Source of the DNA: Wenzhouxiangella sp. XN201
GTDB taxonomy: Bacteria; Pseudomonadota; Gammaproteobacteria; Xanthomonadales; Wenzhouxiangellaceae
Length of the DNA stretch: 64,000 nt
Assembly (NCBI RefSeq): GCF_011008905.1
Contig: NZ_JAAIVI010000020.1
Span: 372,001 to 436,000 of the forward strand
Direction of reading: 5' to 3'
In this document: positions 16,656-24,482 of the stretch, one piece after another
Layout of the letters: each line of letters opens with the position of its first letter
How positions within the stretch are numbered: the first letter of the stretch is position 1
Made by a program: the position numbers and the translations under genes
The notes under the pieces: model-generated
What the model saw: only the letters and a program-made list of their open reading frames with translations
Databases searched by the model: none
Told to the model about the DNA's origin: nothing

Positions 16656-17147
16656 TCAGCTCCCGGCTTGCGCGTTTGCCTGTCTCGCGAGGTAGTCGTT
16701 CAATAACGTCTCCAGGTTGGCGATCCCCCGGGCAAAGTCGGCTTCCTGCAGCGAGGCCACGTGTCGATCCCCTTTGTCGGACAGGGCGGTGATGACCTGT
16801 GCCCATAGCAGTTTGCTCGAATTTTGATCGATCGCTTCAAGACGGACGTCGTACTGCATGGCGCGCAGATGATTGATGCGTACGAAGGCGATATGCCGGT
16901 TGGGCTCATACCGACTGATCACCCAGGTGTCCAGGCCGCCTTCGGCTTCGCGGTTGGTCTGGAAGACGCAGCCGGCCTCGGCCAGTCCCGACTCGGTATA
17001 GAGAAGCCGGCAATCCCACTCGGGAATCCAGTCATATTCCCGCACTGGGCAGAGCAGAGGAAAGACGGCATCGGGTGGGGCGTGGATGCGCTGGATGCGC
17101 TCGAAGCGACGCCGGAGTCGATTGGTTTTCGGTAGGTCGTTTTTCAT
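16656..17147 (-). CDS. SRPBCC family (polyketide cyclase-like) protein
   Basis: This 163-residue protein starts with a basic stretch and then has a ligand-binding helix-grip pattern: RIHAPPDAVFPLLCPVREYDWIPEWDCRLLYTESGLAEAGCVFQTN, then a VISRYEPNRHIAFVRINHL strand pair and a C-terminal helix. START/Bet v 1-type domains bind hydrophobic small molecules; function here is unknown. The ATG at 17147 has GGGAG upstream; an overlapping GTG start at 17165 is less likely. Confidence 0.75.
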   Translation of the reverse strand: MKNDLPKTNRLRRRFERIQRIHAPPDAVFPLLCPVREYDWIPEWDCRLLYTESGLAEAGCVFQTNREAEGGLDTWVISRYEPNRHIAFVRINHLRAMQYDVRLEAIDQNSSKLLWAQVITALSDKGDRHVASLQEADFARGIANLETLLNDYLARQANAQAGS

Positions 17148-17413
17148 GTCTTGCTTTTCTCCCACTGCACTAGACGGGAATGCCTCAGGCAGACAGTTTA
17201 TGCGGGCCGGGTGACTGGGGCCATATGCCGGCTGGGCGGGGTCGCGGTATCCTCACAGTATCTCTTTGCTCTCTGGTGGTCGTGCGCCTCGGCGCCACCC
17301 ACGATACGGGGACGGGCAGCTTCCAGCTTGTGCTCGAGGTGATCGCGGCCATGGACGCGGACCCATCCGATGAATTAACTTGGTGCCACGACTGAAAAGA
17401 CAGCGGTGTCATC

Positions 17414-18736
17414 ATGCACAGAATTCTCATCTTCGGCGTCGGGCTTTTGCTTGCCGCCTCGGCGTCTGCGGGCTGGCAGCTCGCGTGGATCGAGCGCTTC
17501 GATGGCGACGGCGTCAACTGGGACAACTGGACGGCCCAGACCGCTGCCAACTACAACAACGAAGTCCAGTGCTATACCGACGACGACGCGTCTCCGGATC
17601 GAAACTACGATGTCTCCGACGGCACGCTCAAGATCATCGCGCGCCGTCAGGCCATTGACTGCCCCGGGCTCAACGGCACGCCCAAGAGCTGGACCTCCGG
17701 GCGCATCAACACCAAGGACAAGCGGGAATTTCTTTACGGCCGTATCGAGGCGCGAATCCGCGTCCACGACCTCGAGGGCGGCACCTGGCCCGCGTTCTGG
17801 ATGCTGGAAAACCGCATCGACGAACAACCCGTCAAGGGTGACAACGACAACGTCGGGTGGCCCAATCCGGGGGCTTCGGAGATCGACGTGTGGGAGTGGT
17901 TTTCCAATGAGTCCGATTCCTACATCGTCAATTTCTTCAACAATTACGGGGGTGCCTGCGGCAGCGAGGCCCGCTTTCCTTATCCCGGCGGCGCGGCCGA
18001 CGTGACCGAGTGGCATACCTACGCCATGGAATGGAGCGCCGACGAGATTGCTTTCTTCATGGACGGTGAACTGATGCGCAGCTACGACGTCAGTAACTGC
18101 CCGGTCTACGAGGAGCCGATGTTTGTGCTGCTTAACGTCGCCATGGGCGGCAACCTGGGCGGTGCCATCGATCCGGATCTCGACGAGGCGACCATGGAAG
18201 TCGACTACGTGGCTCACTGCAAGCAGTCCTCCGATAGCGAAGCGTCGGGTTGCAACGAGCAAACGCCGCAGGCGTTCGATTTCACGCTGGACGCCGATGG
18301 CCAGTGGGTGGCCGATGAAGAGGAGCTGATCGGGCACGGGCAGGGCCTGGCCCTCGATCACATGCCCTTCGCCGACCTGCTTTTCGTAGCCTGGTTTACC
18401 TATGTCGACGCGGCTGCAACCGATTCGTCCGAGGGTGTCGACAGGATCGGCGCGGTCGACAATCGTTGGCTGACTGCTTCACTCGACGTGGACGGTAATG
18501 TCGCCAGCGGCCCTCTCTACGCTTCGACCGGCGGGCGGTTCGACGCTCCGGCCCAGCCCGGGCAGGAATCGGTGGAAGTTGGCAGCATGACCATCGAGTT
18601 TTCCGATTGCGACCGTGGCCTGGTTCAGTACACCATCGACGACCCGGAACTGGCCGGCGAGTTTGCCATCATTCCGCTGGAAAGGCGGGTGAGCGACTCG
18701 TTTCGTTGCAAGAGCGAGGCCGACCTGAGTGACTAG
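17414..18736 (+). CDS. secreted glycoside hydrolase family 16 (beta-1,3-glucanase type)
   Basis: The 440-residue precursor has a signal peptide (ILIFGVGLLLAASASA) and a GH16 catalytic domain to about residue 275. The active site reads GASEIDVWEW, the E-x-D-x-x-E pattern of laminarinase-type enzymes that cleave beta-1,3-glucans, and WNxWSF-like aromatic positions surround it. From about 285 to 435 a second beta-rich domain follows, with features GHGQGLALDHM, LFVAWFTYVDA, DNRWLTASLDVDG and GLVQYTID; I know this unit only as a recurring tail in exported proteins and cannot name its role. It stands alone. Confidence 0.88.
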   Translation: MHRILIFGVGLLLAASASAGWQLAWIERFDGDGVNWDNWTAQTAANYNNEVQCYTDDDASPDRNYDVSDGTLKIIARRQAIDCPGLNGTPKSWTSGRINTKDKREFLYGRIEARIRVHDLEGGTWPAFWMLENRIDEQPVKGDNDNVGWPNPGASEIDVWEWFSNESDSYIVNFFNNYGGACGSEARFPYPGGAADVTEWHTYAMEWSADEIAFFMDGELMRSYDVSNCPVYEEPMFVLLNVAMGGNLGGAIDPDLDEATMEVDYVAHCKQSSDSEASGCNEQTPQAFDFTLDADGQWVADEEELIGHGQGLALDHMPFADLLFVAWFTYVDAAATDSSEGVDRIGAVDNRWLTASLDVDGNVASGPLYASTGGRFDAPAQPGQESVEVGSMTIEFSDCDRGLVQYTIDDPELAGEFAIIPLERRVSDSFRCKSEADLSD

Positions 18737-18915
18737 CCCGACCGCTCAGCTCAGGTCCAGGGCGACAACGTTGTTGTGGCTACTTTCGAAGTCCGTTACC
18801 ACCCCAGCCGGCTGTATTCATGTTGGATTCTGGCGCGATTGCAGCCTCAATAGGCTGTCGCCGGGCCAACTCGCCCGTGTGGCCGAAACGACGACGGAAC
18901 TGTCAGCTGGAAAGA

Positions 18916-19959
18916 CTACTTATTCGTCGGAATATCCAGCAGCGTCTCGAAGATGATGTTGATTGGTGCGGCCTCACCATCGATCAGGATCATCACTTCC
19001 GACTGCTTGGTGCTGCCGGAGTAGAGAACATTCTGCCGGATTGGCTTCCCTGGCTTCGCGCCCGCTTTGAAGAGGATCGCATCGCTGGCGAATTGGCCAT
19101 CGGGATCGTATTCCTTGATGGATATGCCCGGCAGGTCGGCGACCATGGGTACCAGGCTCCATTCCGCTCGGACCCGCGGCTTTTCGAAGACCAGGGGCAG
19201 CGTGCGCCAGAGTACGAAGTCGGGTGTGGCGAACCAGCACCGGTGAGCGACCAGTCCTGGGTCACGGGCACAACCGCACAGGGGTACATCATTTGGCAGC
19301 CAGTCGTTGGGAATACCGTCGGCGGTTTCGAAATCGCAGAAGCGCGGTCCCGTGGGGGTGCCGGTGTCGACGTAGACCGAGAATGGCAGGGCGCCATCGA
19401 TGCCGAAGTAGGTCCAGGGCACCCAGCCGGGCGGATTCGGGCGGGCGTCGAAAAATGCGTCTCGCACGCCGGAACTACGGAACATTTCGTTGCCGCCCTG
19501 CCGCGTAGCGCACTGGGCATCGGCAGTCGCCGACAGGATCAGCGCATAGTCCGTGCCGCTGGTGATCGGGATCGCGGGCATCGCGATATCCTCCAAGATG
19601 GCCGCGGACGCAAATGAATCGGCCAAGCGGGTCGTGGCTGCCAGCACAACATGCGACGGGGTGCCGTCGGACAGCACTTCGCGGAGTTCCACCGTGACTA
19701 TTCCCGGACTGCCGATGCTGCAGCCGATCACGAGCGTGACGTGATCCAGCGTGCCGTCCAGACGCGATTCGTAGGTCTGCGCCAGCATCTGTTCGGAGTC
19801 GCCGCCGACGGCAACCGCAACGTCGCCACGCCAGCCAAAGACTTGCTGGTCCAGTTCGACACCGGCGTGGCCCATGAAGGTCCAGGTCAGTGCCAGCAGA
19901 GGCAGCCATCGGAGTGGGCGGCGCAGCGGATTGGCGTTTGACGGGCGGAGTACTTTCAT
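18916..19959 (-). CDS. exported protein of unknown function
   Basis: The 347-residue protein has an N-terminal hydrophobic LRWLPLLALTWTFMGHAG segment that should act as a signal peptide and a soluble, Gly/Asp/aromatic-rich remainder with four scattered Cys (CSIG, CATR, FCDFETADG, CGCARDPG). Short aromatic Trp-rich stretches near the middle (ARPNPPGWVPWTYFG) suggest a beta-sandwich. I do not recognise a family. AAGGAA before ATG 19959 sets the start; the frame runs on to 20079. It is convergent with the GH16 gene and divergent from the beta-lactamase-fold gene. Confidence 0.7.
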   Translation of the reverse strand: MKVLRPSNANPLRRPLRWLPLLALTWTFMGHAGVELDQQVFGWRGDVAVAVGGDSEQMLAQTYESRLDGTLDHVTLVIGCSIGSPGIVTVELREVLSDGTPSHVVLAATTRLADSFASAAILEDIAMPAIPITSGTDYALILSATADAQCATRQGGNEMFRSSGVRDAFFDARPNPPGWVPWTYFGIDGALPFSVYVDTGTPTGPRFCDFETADGIPNDWLPNDVPLCGCARDPGLVAHRCWFATPDFVLWRTLPLVFEKPRVRAEWSLVPMVADLPGISIKEYDPDGQFASDAILFKAGAKPGKPIRQNVLYSGSTKQSEVMILIDGEAAPINIIFETLLDIPTNK

Positions 19960-20142
19960 TGTTCGGCTTCCTTGTGGTGCCATTCGGCAGGAAAAGAGGG
20001 CGGTTCTATCAATACAAACGAAATGGGTCGAAAAGTGGTGCCAGGGCATATCGAGTGGCGGCACAGTGACTTCCGGCACGCGCGGTTTCCTTCTGCTTCC
20101 GCCTAGACTGGCGCCACGATCACTTCACCAGGGAGAGTCCGA

Positions 20143-21831
20143 ATGGGCCGAATCATTGCCGGCGTTTTCGCCGCCGCGTTCATTGCTGCGCCCTGCTGGG
20201 GCCAGGCCGATGATGGCTTTGCCGAGCAGGCCAGTGAGATGCTCGGTTCGATTTACACCGAGCAGACACCCGGCGCGGTCGTTGTGGTCAGCCGTGACGG
20301 AGAAGTTGTTTTCAATGAGGCTTTCGGTATGGCCAGTCTGGAACTGAATGTGCCCATGGCGCCTGACCACATCCTGCGTCTGGCTTCGGTGACCAAGCAG
20401 TACACGGCGGCTGCAATCCTGGCACTGGCCGAGGATGGCAAGCTTTCACTCGACGATCCGCTGTCGAAGTTCCTCCCGGACTTCCCGGTGGGTGAGGTGA
20501 CCGTTCACCAGTTGCTCAACCACACCTCGGGCATCAAGAGCTACACCAGTATCGAGGGCTACATGAGTTCCGAGCGGATTCGCAAGGACCTGACGACCGA
20601 TGAACTGGTCGCCGTATTTGCCGATGAGCCGGTGGATTTTTCGCCGGGTGAACAATGGTCGTACAACAACTCGGGCTACGTACTGCTCGGCGCCATCATC
20701 GAACAGGTCACCGACAAGCCCTGGAACGAATTTATCCGCGAACGATTGCTCGAGCCGTTGGAAATCGAGTCGACCGACGCCTATGCCGATGCCACCGTGC
20801 TGCCCGGCCGAGTGCCCGGGTATGCCGGACCGGCCGATGAACCACAGAATGCCGGCTTTCTTTCCATGACCCAGCCGCACGCAGCAGGCTCCCTGATGTC
20901 GACTGCGATCGATGTCGATCGCTGGCAACGTGCGCTCCACGGCGGTCGCGTACTGAGTGACGCGATGTACGAGCGGATGATCGCGCCGGACTCCGTTTCG
21001 CGCGAGGCATACGGCGGTCATGATTATGGCTATGGCCTGCTTCTGACCGAGTGGATGGGCCAGCCCGCGATCTATCATGGAGGCGGCATCAACGGCTTCA
21101 TGACCATGACCTTCTGGTTGCCCGAACCGCAGCTGTCGATCATATTGCTTACCAACCGTGCCGGGCCCGGCCACTCGAACCAGGACATCACCTTGCGTCT
21201 GGCCGGATTGGCGATGGACAAGTCCTACCCGGGCGAACTACCCGAACTGGAGCTTTCCGACGAAGCTTTGAAGGCCTTCCAGGGCACCTACCGAATCGAC
21301 GAGGAAACGGTACGTACCCTTCGCTTCGAGGACGGCAAGCTGATCAGCCAGCGTCAGGGCGGCAGCGAGTTGCGCGTGATACCGGTCGAAGGTGACCGAT
21401 TGGTGTTCACCGAATCCATCAGCTGGTTCACCGTCGAGCGCGATGACTCCGGCGCCATCGTGGCCTTGATTCTGCACCAGGGTTGGGGCGGCGACGGCGA
21501 ACGGGCCGAGCGGGTCAGCGACGAAGTCTGGGAGCGGGAGTCGACCGAAGTCTCCGCGGAGCAGCTCGACCGCCTGACCGGTCGTTACGAAATTCAGCCA
21601 GGTTTCGTCCTGACCGTTCGTGTGGTCGACGGCGGCATGCAAATCCAGGCGACCGGCCAGCCGCCTTTCACGATGCAGGCCGAATCGCCGGTGAAGTTCT
21701 ACAACAGCCAGATTGGTGCCGACATCGTCTTCGACCTGCCCGAAACCGGCCCAGCGAGCGGTCTGACCCTTTACCAGGGCGGGCAGGAGTTGCCGGCCCC
21801 CCGGATCAATGATGAAGTAGACAGTGAGTGA
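20143..21831 (+). CDS. serine hydrolase of the class C beta-lactamase/esterase family
   Basis: This 562-residue exported protein begins with a signal peptide (AGVFAAAFIAAPCWGQA). The beta-lactamase-related domain (about 25-355) shows SVTK (nucleophile Ser in LASVTKQYTA), the YNN motif (WSYNNSGYVLLG) and a final HGG in IYHGGGINGFMT, the KTG-like triad of the family. About 200 C-terminal residues form an additional beta-rich region. Substrate is unknown; relatives are peptidases, esterases or true beta-lactamases, and the class C fold alone does not imply resistance. AGGGAGAG precedes the ATG. Confidence 0.9.
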   Translation: MGRIIAGVFAAAFIAAPCWGQADDGFAEQASEMLGSIYTEQTPGAVVVVSRDGEVVFNEAFGMASLELNVPMAPDHILRLASVTKQYTAAAILALAEDGKLSLDDPLSKFLPDFPVGEVTVHQLLNHTSGIKSYTSIEGYMSSERIRKDLTTDELVAVFADEPVDFSPGEQWSYNNSGYVLLGAIIEQVTDKPWNEFIRERLLEPLEIESTDAYADATVLPGRVPGYAGPADEPQNAGFLSMTQPHAAGSLMSTAIDVDRWQRALHGGRVLSDAMYERMIAPDSVSREAYGGHDYGYGLLLTEWMGQPAIYHGGGINGFMTMTFWLPEPQLSIILLTNRAGPGHSNQDITLRLAGLAMDKSYPGELPELELSDEALKAFQGTYRIDEETVRTLRFEDGKLISQRQGGSELRVIPVEGDRLVFTESISWFTVERDDSGAIVALILHQGWGGDGERAERVSDEVWERESTEVSAEQLDRLTGRYEIQPGFVLTVRVVDGGMQIQATGQPPFTMQAESPVKFYNSQIGADIVFDLPETGPASGLTLYQGGQELPAPRINDEVDSE

Positions 21832-21873
21832 TTCACGCCATGTAGGCGCCGCCATGAATCGCTGATTGCCACA

Positions 21874-21907
21874 GGGCCCGAGCCGCAGGAGAATGTGCTT
21901 CGGGCCC
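21874..21907. terminator. hairpin between the serine hydrolase and esterase genes
   Basis: GGGCCCGA and TCGGGCCC pair as an 8-bp stem about 43 bp after the hydrolase stop and 13 bp before the esterase start. No T-run follows, so the case for termination is weak; it sits in the leader of the esterase gene. Confidence 0.35.
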
Positions 21908-21920
21908 TCATCACTCCGTT

Positions 21921-22799
21921 ATGGATATGAAATCAGGCACAAGACTTTTCCTGACTTCCTGGGTCATGCTTTTTGGCCTCGCGCTTGCGAATGCCTCAGC
22001 AACTGCCGACAGCGTTGAACTGGATCGATTGTTCGGAATGGGGCCGGCGAAGACCTTCACCATTCATTCCAAAACGCTTGACCGCGACTTTCATGTTTAC
22101 GTCCGACTGCCGCTGCAATATGGCGAGTCAGACTGCGATTGGCCCGTCGTGTACATGCTCGATGGCGGCATCCTCTTTCCGATGCTCACGCCATACCACT
22201 TCATGATGGAGATCGACGAGCTGGCGCCGCCGGCGGTACTCGTGGGTATCTCCTACGGCGGCTTGGGTTTTGACAACGGCAACCTGCGATCGACCGATTA
22301 CACGGCACCGGCCCCCGAGCCGGAGTACTACGGCGGCGCAGCCGCGTTCCAGGAATTCCTGGCCGAAGAGCTTATTCCGCGAGTCAGGAAGGACTACCGC
22401 ATCGATCACCAGCGTAGCCTGGTGCTGGGACAGTCCCTGGGTGGACAGTTCACGCTGTACACGGCACTGACCCGGCCGGAGCTGTTCGGAGCCTATCTTT
22501 CCATCAATCCGGCGTTGCATCGCAACCTCGAGTACTTCATTGATGATCTCGAGCCGGCAGAACGGGCGTCACCGGCGCCTCTGATGATTACGCGGGCGAG
22601 TGAAGACGGCGAACCATTCCGGATCGCGCTCGATCGCTGGCTGGAACACTGGCAGTCCGCTCAATCCGATGCATTGGATCTGAGCGTCAAGCCGCTGGAA
22701 GGCCAGCATCATGCATCCTCGGCCCCGGCGGCATACCGTGCCGCGCTTGCCTGGTGGGCAGCAGATAAGCCAACGCAGTGCGCCGAATCCGCTGAGTAG
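21921..22799 (+). CDS. exported alpha/beta-hydrolase esterase (COG2819 type)
   Basis: This 292-residue protein has a signal peptide (LTSWVMLFGLALANASATAD) and an esterase D-like domain: WPVVYMLDGGILFPM, a VLVGISYGG loop, and the nucleophile elbow LVLGQSLGGQFTLYTAL with a Ser in G-x-S-x-G. A C-terminal EGQHHASSAPAAY motif holds the likely His. The family includes feruloyl and siderophore esterases, and the substrate is not evident. The ATG at 21921 or 21927 could be the start; neither has a clear ribosome site. Confidence 0.85.
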   Translation: MDMKSGTRLFLTSWVMLFGLALANASATADSVELDRLFGMGPAKTFTIHSKTLDRDFHVYVRLPLQYGESDCDWPVVYMLDGGILFPMLTPYHFMMEIDELAPPAVLVGISYGGLGFDNGNLRSTDYTAPAPEPEYYGGAAAFQEFLAEELIPRVRKDYRIDHQRSLVLGQSLGGQFTLYTALTRPELFGAYLSINPALHRNLEYFIDDLEPAERASPAPLMITRASEDGEPFRIALDRWLEHWQSAQSDALDLSVKPLEGQHHASSAPAAYRAALAWWAADKPTQCAESAE

Positions 22800-22803
22800 C
22801 GGA

Positions 22804-24165
22804 TCAGGCGTTTTGGCGACTGCGCAGCAGCAGCGAGGCAAGAACCACCCCCACGAGCCCGATCACCGCACCCGGCATTGCCCCCATGAGCAGGGCGCAG
22901 CCCAGGCCGAGCAACAGTGCCAGTCCGCCGATGAGGATTGCCGGCACCGATTCGGAATGCGGCACCGTCTTGCGCCGCTGCGTTTCAATCCACGCCACGA
23001 TCGCGAGCACGGGCACGACCATCAGCAGGCACAGCCCCAGCCACCACAACCGACCGCTCCAGAATCCGGGATCGCCGGGTGAGCCGGCGTCGATGGGTGC
23101 GCCGATCTTCTCGCCCAGCCATGCGGCCGGGAGCTCGGCCAGTTTGTGCCACAGGTACAGCGGCATGCCGAAGGCGCCGAGGAAGGCGACGAAGCCGGCA
23201 AGACGCTCCCGGTCGAGCAGCCAGCGAGCCGGCTGCTCGAACAGCAGAACCAGGCCGACCTGCAGCCACATCACACCGATCAACGCGAGTGTGGGCGGCA
23301 GCATATTGCTGTTGCCGTCCAGATCCTGTCCGATCATGCCGACTGGATAGCCGCTGATGACCGTTGCGACCAGCCAGGCGACTCCGAGGGCGAACAGCGA
23401 CAGGCCCGTCAAGGCGCCCTTGAAACGGCCGCGCTTCCAGGCGATACCGAGCTGCTGCGGCACCAGCCACACCAGGAAGACATTGAGCCAGCCGATTCCG
23501 CCGTCGGTACCAGTCACGCGGGCGCCCAGGGTTGGCCACTGCAGGGGCGAAAAGGCACCGGCGCGCATGATATCGACCGCAGCCGACAGTACGATCAAGC
23601 CGACTACGGCGCCCAGACCAAATCGTCGGTCGGCCTCCACGCTGAGCGGCAGCAGGGCCTGGATGACCAGCAGCATGATCAGAAACCACAGGTGGATGGT
23701 GAGCGATCCGTCGAATGTGTCCAGGAAGCGGCCACCTGTGAACTGCGCGGCTATCACGAAGAGCGTCAATGCGGCCAAGTAGGTGACGGTGGGTCGGGCC
23801 AGGCGCAAGGCGCGGCCGCCCCACCACTGAAGCTGCGAATGGCCCTGGTGCATTCGGCGTGCGACACCGTCCGCGCTGACCGCTGCGGAGACGAAAACGA
23901 ACAGCGGCACGACCTGGACGGCCCAGGTCAGAAAGGCGGCAGGTATCCATTCGTGCAGCAGGTGATCGGTGGCGATGAATTCGCCGCCCTCCAGACGCGG
24001 CAGGGTGGCAAACCAGTGGCCGAAGACCACCACGAGCAGCGCCAGTGCGCGCAGCGCATCGGGGTAGAGGTCGCGTTTCTGTTTGCCGGGTTGACTCAGG
24101 GTTGATGCCGCTTGGATTGAATGTCGCGAGTATAAACTGAGTAACCCACCTGGCCCGACACACAC
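22804..24165 (-). CDS. acyltransferase family 3 (OafA/YrhL type) membrane protein
   Basis: The protein is an inner-membrane acyltransferase of the OafA/YrhL family, which transfers acetyl or other acyl groups to surface glycans or lipids. The conserved first-helix pattern KRDLYPDALRALALLVVVFGHWF, an Arg-rich motif (RLARPTVTYLAAL) and about ten further hydrophobic segments are visible. The start is uncertain: there is no ATG before the domain. GTG 24165, abutting the terminator at 24166-24202, is chosen; the reading frame continues upstream to 24339 but through a terminator and sRNA-like region. TATACT at 24131-24136 could be a promoter -10 further downstream. Confidence 0.75.
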   Translation of the reverse strand: MCVGPGGLLSLYSRHSIQAASTLSQPGKQKRDLYPDALRALALLVVVFGHWFATLPRLEGGEFIATDHLLHEWIPAAFLTWAVQVVPLFVFVSAAVSADGVARRMHQGHSQLQWWGGRALRLARPTVTYLAALTLFVIAAQFTGGRFLDTFDGSLTIHLWFLIMLLVIQALLPLSVEADRRFGLGAVVGLIVLSAAVDIMRAGAFSPLQWPTLGARVTGTDGGIGWLNVFLVWLVPQQLGIAWKRGRFKGALTGLSLFALGVAWLVATVISGYPVGMIGQDLDGNSNMLPPTLALIGVMWLQVGLVLLFEQPARWLLDRERLAGFVAFLGAFGMPLYLWHKLAELPAAWLGEKIGAPIDAGSPGDPGFWSGRLWWLGLCLLMVVPVLAIVAWIETQRRKTVPHSESVPAILIGGLALLLGLGCALLMGAMPGAVIGLVGVVLASLLLRSRQNA

Positions 24166-24202
24166 AAAAAAGAGCCCGCCAACCCCGGCAAGGGCGGCGG
24201 GC
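24166..24202 (-). terminator. Rho-independent terminator of the sRNA candidate
   Basis: On the minus strand GCCCGCC ... GGCGGGC (24202-24196 and 24180-24174) form a 7-bp G:C stem, followed by CTC and six Ts (24171-24166). This is the best terminator in the window by shape. Confidence 0.85.
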
Positions 24203-24288
24203 AAACCGGCTTGGGATGAACGGAGTTCCGTCAGGGCAGAACGGAGGGTCCGTCTGCTCTCCGTTCGGGTGAGCCTTTTGGGGGCTCG
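24166..24288 (-). ncRNA. candidate sigma-54-dependent small RNA, about 123 nt
   Basis: No protein is predicted from this stretch, yet it is bounded by an excellent sigma-54 promoter (24299-24315) and a strong terminator (24166-24202). The predicted RNA starts near 24288. It can fold a first hairpin GAGCC-loop-GGCTC (24287-24283 with 24275-24271), one or two CGGA/TCCG hairpins in the middle and the terminator stem. It lies just downstream of the GlrR-type activator gene. In enterobacteria GlmY is a sigma-54/GlrR-controlled sRNA next to glrKGR, so an analogous role is plausible, but I see no primary-sequence reason to call this GlmY. Confidence 0.6.
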
Positions 24289-24298
24289 CCCCGGTATC

Positions 24299-24315
24299 AG
24301 CAGGTCCCGTGCCAA
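24299..24315 (-). promoter_or_regulatory. sigma-54 promoter (minus strand)
   Basis: The minus strand reads TTGGCACGGGACCTGCT: GG at -24/-25 and GC at -12/-13 with exactly 10 bp between, matching TGGCAC-N5-TTGC (one deviation, C for T before TGC). Transcription start would be near 24288. Its position between glrR and the terminator argues it drives the sRNA candidate. Confidence 0.7.
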
Positions 24316-24333
24316 CGCACGATGAATCAGTTG

Positions 24334-24346
24334 AATCAATGGGTTA
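24334..24346. promoter_or_regulatory. IHF-binding site candidate
   Basis: AATCAATGGGTTA matches the IHF consensus WATCAA-N4-TTR at every position, centred roughly 50 bp upstream of the predicted sRNA start. IHF bending between enhancer and sigma-54 promoter is the usual arrangement. Confidence 0.6.
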
Positions 24347-24446
24347 TAGCGACGCGTCGGCAGGCGACACGCCGGATATGTTGCCAGCCGGCAACAGTCG
24401 GGTCGGCCACAAGCGCGCAGAGCGCCTCGATCAGGGAGTTCCGCCC

Positions 24447-24464
24447 TGTCGTCGATAGGCGACA
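24447..24464. promoter_or_regulatory. GlrR-type operator (TGTC-N10-GACA)
   Basis: TGTC GTCGATAGGC GACA is a perfect TGTC-N10-GACA palindrome, the motif reported for GlrR (QseF) at enterobacterial glmY. It lies about 160-175 bp upstream of the predicted sRNA start, near the 3' end of glrR. A second, degraded copy with the GACA half and 8 of 10 identical spacer bases is at 24352-24369. Confidence 0.6.
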
Positions 24465-24482
24465 GTTCCCGTCAATGGGCCT

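Noticed and set aside
24166-24339. Extension of the acyltransferase reading frame upstream to 24339
   Set aside because: It crosses a sigma-54 promoter and a classic terminator and encodes no family sequence; the acyltransferase domain starts near residue 88 of that frame.
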